Under the pieces are notes generated by a model that was not told where the DNA came from, did not search any database, and worked only from the letters and a program-made list of their open reading frames with translations. The translations under genes and the position numbers were made by a program. A stretch of DNA of 64,000 nt from Ignavibacteriales bacterium (lineage in GTDB: Bacteria > Bacteroidota > Ignavibacteria > Ignavibacteriales > SURF-24): assembly GCA_003599415.1 (NCBI GenBank), contig QZKB01000019.1, forward strand, positions 1 through 64,000, given 5' to 3'. This document shows, in pieces, positions 8,869-17,414 of the stretch (position 1 is its first letter; each line of letters begins with the position of its first letter).

Positions 8869-10287
8869 ATGGCTACAAAAACACAGTTGGCAGTTATTGG
8901 CGGTGGGCCAGGCGGTTACGCAGCAGCATTCCTTGCAACAGATTTGGGTATGCAGGTTACACTTTTAGAAGTGGAAAAAAATCCTGGCGGAGTTTGTCTT
9001 TACAGAGGCTGCATTCCTTCTAAAGCTCTGCTTCATATTTCTAAATTAATTACAGAAGCAGAAGAAGCAAAGAAATGGGGAATAGAGTTTGGCAAACCAC
9101 AAATAGATTTGGATAAGCTTAGAACATTTAAAGAGAGTGTTGTTAACAAATTAACAGGCGGTACGGGTGTACTCGCTAAGCAAAGAAAAATTAATTATGT
9201 GCAGGGTAGAGCTTCATTTATTAATTCATCTAAACTGAAAGTAGAATTACTTGCTGGCGGTACAGATGAAATAGAATTTGAAAAAGCAATTGTTGCAACG
9301 GGTTCTCTTCCGACAAGAATTCCTGCTTTTGATATTGGCTCTGATCGTATAATTGATTCAACAGGTGCGCTCGCTTTAAAAGATATTCCCAAATCAATGC
9401 TGGTAATCGGCGGTGGATATATCGGTCTGGAATTGGGTTCTGTGTATGCATCATTGGGAAGTGAAGTTTCTGTTGTTGAGATGATGCCGGGTTTGTTGCC
9501 GGGAGCAGACAGAGATCTTGTTAACCTTCTTGCAAAATCTCTTGAACGTAAAATGAAATCAATTATGGTTAACACAAAAGTTGTAGAGATAAAAGAGGTA
9601 GACGGCGGAATAAAGGTTAAGTTTGAAGGTGAGAACATTAAAGAACCTGAACAGGTTTTTGAAAAAGTTTTAGTTTCCGTTGGACGTACACCAAACGCGA
9701 AAGGAATTGGATTAGAGAACACTAAAGTTGAAATTGATCAGAAAGGATTTGTAAAAGTAAACTCCCAGTTACAAACTGCCGATCCGAACATTTATGCAAT
9801 TGGTGATGTTGTCGGCAATCCTATGCTTGCACACAAAGCATCCCATGAAGGAAGAATAGCTGTTGAAGTTATTGCCGGTCATAATGTTGAATTTAAACCT
9901 GCTGCTATTCCTGCTGTTATTTTTACGGATCCTGAAATTGCCTGGGCTGGTCTTACGGAGAATGAAGCAAAAGAAAAAGGAATTGAAATAAAAGTGGCGC
10001 GTTTCCCATGGCAGGCATTGGGCAGAGCAACTACTATTGACAGAAACGATGGCGTGACTAAATTAATTATTGATCCGAAAACGGAAAGAATATTAGGAAT
10101 GGCGATAGCCGGCGTTAGCGCGGGCGATATGATTTCCGAGGGTGTGCTTGCAATTGAAATGGCGGCACTCGCAAAGGATGTTGCATTATCAATTCATCCT
10201 CATCCAACATTGTCTGAGGCAATAATGGAATCTGCTGAAGTTTTTTATGGACAAAGTACGCACCTGTACAGACCAAAGAGAAATTAA
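8869..10287 (+). CDS. lpd: Dihydrolipoyl dehydrogenase (E3)
   Basis: FAD enzyme that reoxidises dihydrolipoamide of E2 using NAD+. It has 472 residues, the normal length. An N-terminal FAD-binding motif (AVIGGGPGGYAAA, 8-20) precedes the redox disulfide C43/C48 in GGVCLYRGCIPSK. The NAD domain has VIGGGYIGLELGSVYASLG, the FAD motif is IYAIGDVVGNPMLAHKA, and the C-terminal active-site HPHPTLSEAI is intact. Its place after aceE and aceF assigns it to the pyruvate dehydrogenase complex, although E3 can serve other 2-oxoacid dehydrogenases too. The Shine-Dalgarno is 'ttggaga' about 8 bases before the ATG. Confidence 0.96.
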   Translation: MATKTQLAVIGGGPGGYAAAFLATDLGMQVTLLEVEKNPGGVCLYRGCIPSKALLHISKLITEAEEAKKWGIEFGKPQIDLDKLRTFKESVVNKLTGGTGVLAKQRKINYVQGRASFINSSKLKVELLAGGTDEIEFEKAIVATGSLPTRIPAFDIGSDRIIDSTGALALKDIPKSMLVIGGGYIGLELGSVYASLGSEVSVVEMMPGLLPGADRDLVNLLAKSLERKMKSIMVNTKVVEIKEVDGGIKVKFEGENIKEPEQVFEKVLVSVGRTPNAKGIGLENTKVEIDQKGFVKVNSQLQTADPNIYAIGDVVGNPMLAHKASHEGRIAVEVIAGHNVEFKPAAIPAVIFTDPEIAWAGLTENEAKEKGIEIKVARFPWQALGRATTIDRNDGVTKLIIDPKTERILGMAIAGVSAGDMISEGVLAIEMAALAKDVALSIHPHPTLSEAIMESAEVFYGQSTHLYRPKRN

Positions 10288-10307
10288 TTGTTTAATAAAT
10301 GATTTAC

Positions 10308-10386
10308 TGAAACGGTGAGTAGTTGATGCGGAGAATCGGTGAAATTTTCAACTCCGCTTCTCTCTTTCTCCCATTCCCGTTTCATT
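10308..10386. repeat. Degenerate inverted word repeat downstream of lpd
   Basis: The left part reads 'gaaacggtgag...gcggagaatcggtgaa' and the right part 'ttcaactccgcttctc...ctcccattcccgtttc'. On opposite strands both give 'cggaga/atgggag/aaacg' words. The same word type (reverse complement 'gaatcggagaatgggagaaa') recurs at 58217-58246 upstream of alaS. No coding content was seen between lpd and 10499. Confidence 0.5.
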
Positions 10387-10498
10387 AATAACTGCATTCT
10401 CTTTCTTTAAAGTGATTGATTAAATAAAAACAATCAAATCAGGTTGGAACTTAGAAAAATAGAATGCGTCCAAACTAAAAAAATAAACAGTGATTAAA

Positions 10499-11581
10499 AT
10501 GTCTCAAGCTTCCGGAAATAATGCGAACTTTGGTAAAACAATAATAAATGACTTCCGCAGTACAGATCTTAAAACTTCAGTTTCAAGCGACTATAGAGAT
10601 TTAAAAGATTTCTACCTTGATGATGACAGGAAAAGACGTCTTAAAGAGATGGGTAACTTTAAAGGATTTTTCTATTCTGCATGGTGGTTGCTAAAAGAAA
10701 TGTTTTTAAAGCTTACTCCGCCAAGAAGAGTACTGTTAATAATTGGTTTGTTCTTTACACTTAGCATAAGAACGAATGAAAATCAAAATAATCTTTCGCT
10801 GCTTGGTGCGTTAATTCTTTTGTTTATACTGATGCTTGAGCTTAAAGATAAATTGCTTGCAAAGACAGAACTTGAAGCAGGGAAAAAAGTTCAGACGGCG
10901 CTTATGCCGGAAAAATGCCCAAAAGTAGCCGGCTGGAATTTATGGCTTTTTTCTCAATCTGCCAATGAAGTGGGAGGAGATTTAGTTGATTTCATTGCTA
11001 TAAATAACGAACGATGTGGTCTTGCTCTTGGTGATGTTGCAGGTAAAGGTTTCAGTGCGGCTTTGTTAATGTCTAAACTTCAATCTACTATCAGAGCATT
11101 GGTAGCAGATTTTACTTCTCTCTCTGATTTAGCCGCTAAGGTGAACCAGATATTTTACAGGGATGGTATCAGAAATATCTTTGCCTCTTTAGTCTATATT
11201 GAAATACAACCGGATTCAGATAAGATCAGATTTTTTAACGCAGGACATCTTCCGCCGGTTAAATTAAAAAAGTATGGTTTGGAAGAAACACATAAAGGTT
11301 CTCCCGCACTGGGACTTATGCAAAACGTTAGTTTCTCTGAGCAGGTAATTGATATGGAAGCCGGAGACTTTTTAATAGTTTATTCTGACGGTATTACCGA
11401 AGCTCAGAATACACAAGGTGAGTTTTTCGGCAGTGAAAGATTTTTTAAACTGCTTATAAATAATAGCTCGTATTCAGCCGAACAGTTTGGAAATTACATT
11501 CTTAATTATCTTAAAAGTTATACAGGAAACGCCCGGCAGCATGATGATATTTCATTAATCATTATTAAAAAGGAAAATTAG
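10499..11581 (+). CDS. Membrane-associated SpoIIE/RsbU-type protein phosphatase
   Basis: A PP2C-like serine phosphatase, the kind that dephosphorylates STAS anti-anti-sigma proteins in partner-switching systems. I start at ATG 10499 (360 residues) rather than the GTG three codons earlier. The N-terminal 60 residues are charged, then two hydrophobic segments (VLLIIGLFFTLSI and LSLLGALILLFILML) anchor it. A short helix with 'LEAGKKVQTALMPEKCP' leads into the phosphatase domain, whose metal-binding aspartates are in EVGGDLVDF, LGDVAGKG, YSDGITEA and RQHDDISLIII. It sits apart from the STAS operon at 18815 but could act on the same partner. Confidence 0.9.
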   Translation: MSQASGNNANFGKTIINDFRSTDLKTSVSSDYRDLKDFYLDDDRKRRLKEMGNFKGFFYSAWWLLKEMFLKLTPPRRVLLIIGLFFTLSIRTNENQNNLSLLGALILLFILMLELKDKLLAKTELEAGKKVQTALMPEKCPKVAGWNLWLFSQSANEVGGDLVDFIAINNERCGLALGDVAGKGFSAALLMSKLQSTIRALVADFTSLSDLAAKVNQIFYRDGIRNIFASLVYIEIQPDSDKIRFFNAGHLPPVKLKKYGLEETHKGSPALGLMQNVSFSEQVIDMEAGDFLIVYSDGITEAQNTQGEFFGSERFFKLLINNSSYSAEQFGNYILNYLKSYTGNARQHDDISLIIIKKEN

Positions 11582-11761
11582 CCCGCCTGCTGCAAAAGTG
11601 TGCTTTTTGGTTCGTTTTCTAAATATATCCTCTTTTTAAGCCACAGATATAAATTCCCGTCAATCATGTACTTTCCATTATTTTTAGTATCTTTCTACCG
11701 TAATTTTTGTGGCAGATATGTATTTGCCAAACCATTTTCTAAAAATTTAACGAGGATAGAA

Positions 11762-13306
11762 GTGTCAATAGCAGGAAAAATTATTGATTTTTTCAGACGT
11801 AAAGACAAGGTTGCTGCTGGTGGCGGGGAAAAGGCGATTCAAAAACAGGTTCAAATGGGTAAATTACCCGCAAGAGACAGATTAAAAATCTTATTGGATA
11901 CAGGTTCTTTTCAGGAAACAGATTTGTTTGTTGAACATCAGGCAAAAGATTTTGATATGGATAAAAAATTTCTTCCTGCCGATGGAGTTATTACCGGGAC
12001 AGGTACAATAAATAACCGGCCAGTCGGAATTTTTGCACAGGATTTTACAGTCGCTGGCGGTTCGTTAGGATTAATGCACGCCAAAAAGATTACTAAGATC
12101 ATGGATCATTCAATAAGAATGGGTGTTCCTCTTATTGGAATTAACGATTCCGGTGGAGCACGTATTCAGGAAGGCGTAAATTCTTTGGCAGGATACGGAG
12201 AAATTTTTTATCGAAATACTTTGGCATCAGGAGTTATTCCACAGATTTCTGTTATACTTGGTCCGTGTGCGGGCGGCGCAGTGTATTCTCCGGCATTAAC
12301 AGATTTTGTTTTTGTTGTGGATAAAATTTCCAAAATGTTTATTACCGGGCCGGAAGTAATTAAAACCGTTCTTGGTGAAGAAATATCGATGGAAGATTTA
12401 GGCGGCGCGCGCGTACAAACAGAAATTTCCGGCAATGCTCATTTCTTTGCTTCAAGTGAATATGAATGCTTTGAACAAATTAAAAGATTACTTTCATTCA
12501 TACCCTGGAACAATAATAAAAAGGCTGAACCGTTTCCTTCTAAACCGCCAAAATCTATTTACAGGATAGATAAAATAATTCCAACCGAAGCGACAAAACC
12601 ATACGATATAAGAGATGTTATTAAATCAATATGCGATGATTCGGATTTTCTTGAAATACAGGAAAAGTGGGCATCAAATATAGTAATCGGGTTTGCCCGC
12701 CTTGACGGACAAACAGTTGGAATAATTGGTAACCAGCCGCTTGTGCTTGCCGGTGTTCTTGATGTTGATTCTTCTGATAAAGCTGCCCGCTTCATTCGTT
12801 ATTGTGATGCTTTCAATATTCCACTTATAACATTTGTAGACCTGCCTGGTTATTTACCTGGTATAGACCAGGAGCATTCCGGCGTTATACGTCATGGAGC
12901 AAAAGTTCTTTATGCTTATAGTGAAGCCTCCGTTCCTAAACTTACGGTTATACTTAGGAAAGCTTACGGTGGTGGATATATTGCTATGTGTTCACGCCAC
13001 CTTGGAGCAGATTTTGTTTATGCATGGCCTACTGCCGAAATTGCTGTAATGGGTCCTGAAGGTGCAGCTAATATAATTTTTAAAAGTGAAATCGCTTCTG
13101 CCCCTAATCCTGATGAAGTAAGGAAGCAGAAAGTAAAAGAGTACACGGAAAAATTTGCTAATCCTTATGTCGCAGCAGCAGCAGGTCATATTGATGCAGT
13201 TATAAATCCTGAGGAAACTAGGAATACATTAATCCATTCTATAAGGTTCTCAGTAAATAAAATGGAAGCCAGACCAAATAAAAAACATGGTATTCCACCT
13301 TTTTAA
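11762..13306 (+). CDS. Acyl-CoA carboxylase, carboxyltransferase subunit (propionyl-CoA carboxylase beta / MmdA type)
   Basis: Carboxyltransferase of a biotin-dependent enzyme acting on acyl-CoA, most like propionyl-CoA carboxylase beta or the alpha subunit of methylmalonyl-CoA decarboxylase. The frame is open from 11600, but GTG 11762 has 'cgaggatagaa' just upstream and gives 514 residues, the family norm; the 54 extra residues are not family-like. Both crotonase-type halves are present (GGSLGLMHAKKITKIMDHSI, GINDSGGARIQEGV, then VDLPGYLPGIDQEHSGVIRHGAKVLYAYSEA). The biotin carrier follows 20 bp later. No biotin carboxylase is nearby, so its exact reaction stays open. Confidence 0.93.
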   Translation: MSIAGKIIDFFRRKDKVAAGGGEKAIQKQVQMGKLPARDRLKILLDTGSFQETDLFVEHQAKDFDMDKKFLPADGVITGTGTINNRPVGIFAQDFTVAGGSLGLMHAKKITKIMDHSIRMGVPLIGINDSGGARIQEGVNSLAGYGEIFYRNTLASGVIPQISVILGPCAGGAVYSPALTDFVFVVDKISKMFITGPEVIKTVLGEEISMEDLGGARVQTEISGNAHFFASSEYECFEQIKRLLSFIPWNNNKKAEPFPSKPPKSIYRIDKIIPTEATKPYDIRDVIKSICDDSDFLEIQEKWASNIVIGFARLDGQTVGIIGNQPLVLAGVLDVDSSDKAARFIRYCDAFNIPLITFVDLPGYLPGIDQEHSGVIRHGAKVLYAYSEASVPKLTVILRKAYGGGYIAMCSRHLGADFVYAWPTAEIAVMGPEGAANIIFKSEIASAPNPDEVRKQKVKEYTEKFANPYVAAAAGHIDAVINPEETRNTLIHSIRFSVNKMEARPNKKHGIPPF

Positions 13307-13326
13307 TCAGGAGCAAATTATTTTTT

Positions 13327-13644
13327 ATGGAAGAGCTAAAAGAATTTTATAAAGTTATTATAGATGATATTCCTTACGAAGCGAAACTTACTCCAAAATT
13401 CCTTCGCAGGAAAAAATACAGTGCACCGGATACTTCAAAAGTTACTGCATTAATCCCCGGACTTATACAGGAAATTTATGTAAGGCAGGGGCAGCAGGTT
13501 AAAATCGGAGACAAGTTATTAATACTTGAAGCTATGAAAATGAAAAATTCCATTAAAGCTTCAAGAGATGGAATTATTAAAGAAGTTTATGTTAAACCCG
13601 GAAGTGTGGTAGCTAAAAACGAAGTGCTTGTTGAATTTCAATAA
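13327..13644 (+). CDS. Biotin carboxyl carrier protein
   Basis: A 105-residue biotinyl-domain protein carrying the biotin that shuttles CO2 to the carboxyltransferase encoded just upstream. The biotinylation motif EAMKMKN places biotin on K71. The hinge 'LIPGLIQEIYVRQGQQVKIGD' and the mirrored half 'GIIKEVYVKPGSVVAKNE' complete the barrel. The Pro/Ala linker common in longer carriers is missing; instead there is a basic segment (TPKFLRRKKYSAPD). It is translationally close to the carboxyltransferase (20 bp gap), so the two form one unit, ended by the hairpin at 13675. Confidence 0.93.
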   Translation: MEELKEFYKVIIDDIPYEAKLTPKFLRRKKYSAPDTSKVTALIPGLIQEIYVRQGQQVKIGDKLLILEAMKMKNSIKASRDGIIKEVYVKPGSVVAKNEVLVEFQ

Positions 13645-13674
13645 AATTGTATTGCTGAATATTATATAATTCAT

Positions 13675-13712
13675 AATACGAAGCTCACCTTAACAGATGA
13701 GCTTCGTATTTA
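13675..13712. terminator. Bidirectional terminator between the carboxylase unit and gltA
   Basis: A perfect 13-bp inverted repeat: AATACGAAGCTCA (13675-13687), a 10-base loop, then TGAGCTTCGTATT (13698-13710). AT-rich flanks on both sides suit termination of the two converging units. Confidence 0.85.
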
Positions 13713-13728
13713 TTATATGCATGAACTT

Positions 13729-14994
13729 TTAGCGTGATTCGATTGGAACATACTTTTGATTTACATTCCCGGTATATATTTGCCGTGGTCTGTTAATTCT
13801 GGATTGAAGATTGCTTCTCATTTCTTTCCAATGAGCAATCCATCCGGGTAATCTTCCCAAAGCAAACATAACAGTAAACATTTCTGTTGGAATCTTCATT
13901 GCCCTGTAAATTATTCCGCTGTAGAAATCTACGTTCGGATACAACTTCCTTTCAACAAAGTAATTGTCTTCAAGAGCAATTCTCTCAAGGTTCTTTGCTA
14001 TATCAAGCAATGGGTCTGTAATTCCAAGTTCACTTAATACTTTATCGCACGCTTCTTTTAATATTGTAGCGCGCGGATCAAAATTTTTATAAACTCTGTG
14101 GCCAAATCCCATAAGTTTGAATCCGGAATTTTTGTCTTTTGCCATGTCCATGTATTTTTTATAATTGCCGCCGTCTTTCTGTATCTTTTCAAGCATTTCT
14201 AAAACGGCCTGGTTGGCCCCGCCATGTAACTTTCCCCATAATGCTCCAACCCCGGCAGATATTGCTGCAAATAAGTTAGCTTCACTGCTTCCAACCATTC
14301 TAACAGTTGAAGTGCTGCAATTCTGTTCGTGATCAGCATGAAGAATTAAAAGAAGATCAAGAGCATCTTCCAGGACTTTAGGCACTTCATATTTTTCTGA
14401 TGGAACTGCGTACATCATATTTAAAAAATCCGCCGCATAGCTAAGATCATTCCTTGGATAAATATAAGGCTGACCTATAAGTTTTTTATACGCAAACGCT
14501 GCAAGAGTTTTTATCTTTGCAATAAGACGGATTATGTTAAGGTCCATATCATCTTTCTGAGAATAATATGCCGAGAGAGAAGAGATCATTGCAGCAAGTA
14601 TTCCCATTGGGTGTGCCGATGGAGGATAACCTTCAAAAAACTTTTTCATATCCTCGCGGATGAGACTATGATGAGTGAGTGAGTAATTGAAGTTGTCCAG
14701 TTCCGTTTTTGAAGGAAGTTTGTCGTTAATAAGTAAATAGGCTACTTCGGTAAAGTTGCTTTGTCTTGCAAGTGCTTCAATGGGGTAACCGCGGTAATGC
14801 AGAATTCCTTTTTCTCCGTCAATAAAAGTTATTGCACTTTCGCAGGAACCTGTATTTCCGTAACCGGAGTCTAATGTGATTGCTCCGGATTTGCCTCGCA
14901 GTTGGGTTATATCAATACCAACTTCGCCTTCGCTTCCAACTATAACAGGAAGCTCGTATTCTTTGTTATCGAGAATAAGTTTTGCGGAATTCAT
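13729..14994 (-). CDS. gltA: Citrate synthase
   Basis: Condenses acetyl-CoA with oxaloacetate to citrate, the entry step of the TCA cycle. At 421 residues it matches the long bacterial (GltA-type) family. Catalytic regions are visible: 'HADHEQNCSTSTVRMVGSS' and 'GFGHRVYKNFDPRA' with the two active histidines, then 'YPNVDFYSGIIYRAM' with the catalytic aspartate. The N-terminal small domain carries 'YDSGYGNTGSCESAITFIDGEKG'-like sequence of this subtype. A strong ribosome-binding site ('aggagggc') precedes the ATG. It converges on the carboxylase genes and its substrate is the product of the pyruvate dehydrogenase cluster upstream. Confidence 0.97.
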   Translation of the reverse strand: MNSAKLILDNKEYELPVIVGSEGEVGIDITQLRGKSGAITLDSGYGNTGSCESAITFIDGEKGILHYRGYPIEALARQSNFTEVAYLLINDKLPSKTELDNFNYSLTHHSLIREDMKKFFEGYPPSAHPMGILAAMISSLSAYYSQKDDMDLNIIRLIAKIKTLAAFAYKKLIGQPYIYPRNDLSYAADFLNMMYAVPSEKYEVPKVLEDALDLLLILHADHEQNCSTSTVRMVGSSEANLFAAISAGVGALWGKLHGGANQAVLEMLEKIQKDGGNYKKYMDMAKDKNSGFKLMGFGHRVYKNFDPRATILKEACDKVLSELGITDPLLDIAKNLERIALEDNYFVERKLYPNVDFYSGIIYRAMKIPTEMFTVMFALGRLPGWIAHWKEMRSNLQSRINRPRQIYTGNVNQKYVPIESR

Positions 14995-15203
14995 TCTTTT
15001 GCCCTCCTAAATGTAGAATCAACAAAGTTATTTGATGAGAAAAAATATTTTCTGTTTAATATCCATTTTTTTAATTGTAATATCAACAAGTATATATAAC
15101 TATGTAAAAATAATTTGGTGTTAACAAAATATCTTAAATCCGAAATAGAATTATATAGTAGGAATAATTATCAAAGAAAAAAGAAAAGAGAAGAACAAAA
15201 AGA

Positions 15204-15357
15204 ATTCACCAAATGGGTGAAAAAAAAGTATTTTAACTCACCCTTTACTAATCAAGCTACAAAAAGCCACTCTCTTGTAAACGAGCCTGCCTTGCGGCTT
15301 GCCTTACAAAGAAAGCAGGGGAAAAAACCAGCGGCAGCAGGTTGGGGTGAGTTTTGT
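15204..15357. repeat. Composite inverted-repeat element in the gltA-kinase intergenic region
   Basis: The arms AACTCACCC (15235-15243) and GGGTGAGTT (15345-15353) enclose a further hairpin, CTTGTAA (15274-15280) and TTACAAAG (15304-15311). A small separate hairpin TTCACC/GGTGAA lies at 15205-15221. The element has no transposase; it resembles a MITE or REP-type mobile palindrome. An 81-codon open frame across it (15115-15360) is low-complexity and made of the repeat, so I do not call a gene. The remaining parts of 14995-15509 are AT-rich, with promoter regions likely for both neighbours. Confidence 0.6.
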
Positions 15358-15509
15358 TAAAAATAATTAAGTGTTTTCTTTTTCAATATCGGAATTTAGA
15401 AAAATATTAAACGTAAAGGTTCAATCTTAAATTTTAATTCAATTCATTTTTTGTTAGATTAATGTGCGGTTTAGCAGAAAAAAGATCAATAACTGGTAAA
15501 TAAATTTTA

Positions 15510-17399
15510 ATGAAGCAGGAAATCAACTATCGTAGCATACTAGATAAAATAGAATTGCCGATGATTATTTGTAATGCTCATGGAAAAATACATGTTTATA
15601 ACAAAATTGCCGGTGAATTGATCAAACTGCTTTTTGAAGGATCTGACTTGAATGAATCTCTTTGCAATGCGGAACAGTTTTTCTCATTGGAAAAGGTAGT
15701 AAATGAATTACTGAATTCCGGTTTGACAAGTATAAACAAAAATTTTGTGTTAACTCGCGGCAGCAAAAAGCCAATCTTTTTCCTTCTTGTTATTCTGAAA
15801 ATAAAAGGACCGCAGAATAAACCGGGAGATTTTCTTGTTACAATTACAGATATAACGGAAAATTGGACTTTTAACAACTCATTCCTGGAAATTGCAAAAA
15901 ACATTGAGTCGGTTATATATTCTGTAACCCCAGCAGCAAATAAATTTCTTTTGTTGACTGAATCCGTGCAGAAAATATATGGTTATACAGCTGCGGAAAT
16001 TATTAATAATCCAAGATTAGTTGTTAAGCAAATTGATTCTAAAGACTTTTTAAATTTAAAAGCATTTCTTTATGAATTGCGGCAGGGCAGAAATTCCGTA
16101 TTTGAATATAAAATCGTTAATAAAAACAATGAAACATTTTATTTAAGAAATTCCGGCTTTCCCGTTTTGCAAAATGGGGAGTTGATTAGAATAGACGGTG
16201 TTATTAGCGATATTACGAAAGAAGTTACTGCAAAGATTGAGCTGGAAAAGTCGGAAGAAAGATATCGCTTACTAATTGAATCGGCAAACGACCTGATATT
16301 TAATCTTAATAATTTCGGAATCTTTATAAGCGTTAACACAAACGGTGCACTTACACTAGGCTACAACCCCAAAGAAATGACAGGCAAACATTTTCTTGAT
16401 TTTGTTAGTGTAAATAATAAAATTGATGCGGTTCAGGCTTTCCGGAAAATATTGGAAACGGAAACGGCTGTTATATTTGAAACGGTATTAATTTCAAAAC
16501 TTGAAGAAGAAGTTGTATACGAAATACACTGCAGACCACTGGTGGACGATGGAAAAATTATTGGAGTTCTTGGTTTTGGAAAAAACATAACCGAGAAAAG
16601 GCTTATTGAAGAAAAACAAAAACAGCTGTATGCAAGACTAGTAGAAGCCAACAGGTTAATTTCCGTTGAGCGTGACAGGGCTAAACAGCAAATTTCTGTT
16701 CTTGAACAAGTTAACAAACTAAAAAGCGAGTTTATTTCGAATATATCTCACGAACTTCGTACGCCACTTGCTTCAATTGTCGGTTTTGCGGAAACAATAA
16801 GTTCAGATTCCGAATTATCAAAAGATTTGGTGATAGAGTTTAACGAGATTATACTAAGTGAAAGCAAACGACTTGCACACTTAATAAATGACTTCCTGGA
16901 TTTTGCCAAGATGGAAGCCGGCAAGATGGATCTGATAAAATCTGATTTTGATGCCGTTGAGCTTTTACTCTCTGTTATTGAAAGACTAAAACAGGATGCC
17001 GATGTAAAAGGTGTATCCGTAAATACGGAAATTCCTGTAAGACCGGTTAAAATATACGGCGATAAAGAAAGAATAGAACAGGTTTACAAACATCTTATTG
17101 CAAATGCAATTAAGTTTACCGAAAAGGATGGAAGAGTTTCTGTTTTTGCACAGGAGTTTCCAAAAGAGTTTGAAGTGATTATAACAGATACCGGCATTGG
17201 AATTTCTGAAAAAGATCTTGAAAAAATTTTCCAGAAGTTTTTTAAAGTGGAAAATCCCGGTACTGTTAATACCGGCACCGGCATTGGGCTCGGTTTAATA
17301 AAACAAATTGTAGATTTGCACGGTGGTTTAATTACCGTTCAAAGCGAAGAAAACAAGGGAACAACTTTTGTTGTTAAACTTCCTAAAAATCCAAACTAA
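15510..17399 (+). CDS. PAS-domain sensor histidine kinase
   Basis: Cytosolic sensor kinase of 629 residues with no membrane segment. Three PAS-like regions occupy about 9-115 (weak), 122-240 (with 'VISDITKEVT' closing a PAC) and 245-363 (ERYRLLIESANDLIFNLN to 'GFGKNITEKR'). A coiled coil at about 365-405 leads to the HisKA helix with phospho-acceptor H414 in FISNISHELRTPL. The HATPase domain has DTGIGISEKDLEKIF and GTGIGLGLIKQIVDLHGG. The response regulator gene starts 15 bp after its stop, so they form a cognate pair. The signal is unknown; PAS domains could bind a small ligand or sense redox state. Confidence 0.94.
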   Translation: MKQEINYRSILDKIELPMIICNAHGKIHVYNKIAGELIKLLFEGSDLNESLCNAEQFFSLEKVVNELLNSGLTSINKNFVLTRGSKKPIFFLLVILKIKGPQNKPGDFLVTITDITENWTFNNSFLEIAKNIESVIYSVTPAANKFLLLTESVQKIYGYTAAEIINNPRLVVKQIDSKDFLNLKAFLYELRQGRNSVFEYKIVNKNNETFYLRNSGFPVLQNGELIRIDGVISDITKEVTAKIELEKSEERYRLLIESANDLIFNLNNFGIFISVNTNGALTLGYNPKEMTGKHFLDFVSVNNKIDAVQAFRKILETETAVIFETVLISKLEEEVVYEIHCRPLVDDGKIIGVLGFGKNITEKRLIEEKQKQLYARLVEANRLISVERDRAKQQISVLEQVNKLKSEFISNISHELRTPLASIVGFAETISSDSELSKDLVIEFNEIILSESKRLAHLINDFLDFAKMEAGKMDLIKSDFDAVELLLSVIERLKQDADVKGVSVNTEIPVRPVKIYGDKERIEQVYKHLIANAIKFTEKDGRVSVFAQEFPKEFEVIITDTGIGISEKDLEKIFQKFFKVENPGTVNTGTGIGLGLIKQIVDLHGGLITVQSEENKGTTFVVKLPKNPN

Positions 17400-17414
17400 A
17401 CAACTGAGGATTAC

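Noticed and set aside
3751-10287. 2-oxoglutarate or branched-chain dehydrogenase complex
   Set aside because: The E1 is clearly the homodimeric AceE type and E2 has two lipoyl domains with AceF features, so it is pyruvate dehydrogenase.
11600-11761. N-terminal extension of the carboxyltransferase (54 residues)
   Set aside because: Family members start where the GTG at 11762 starts, a ribosome-binding site precedes that codon, and the extension is hydrophobic and unlike the family.
15115-15360. 81-codon open frame on the plus strand
   Set aside because: It is low-complexity (Lys/Glu-rich, then repeat-encoded), built from the inverted-repeat element, has no ribosome-binding site, and resembles no protein.
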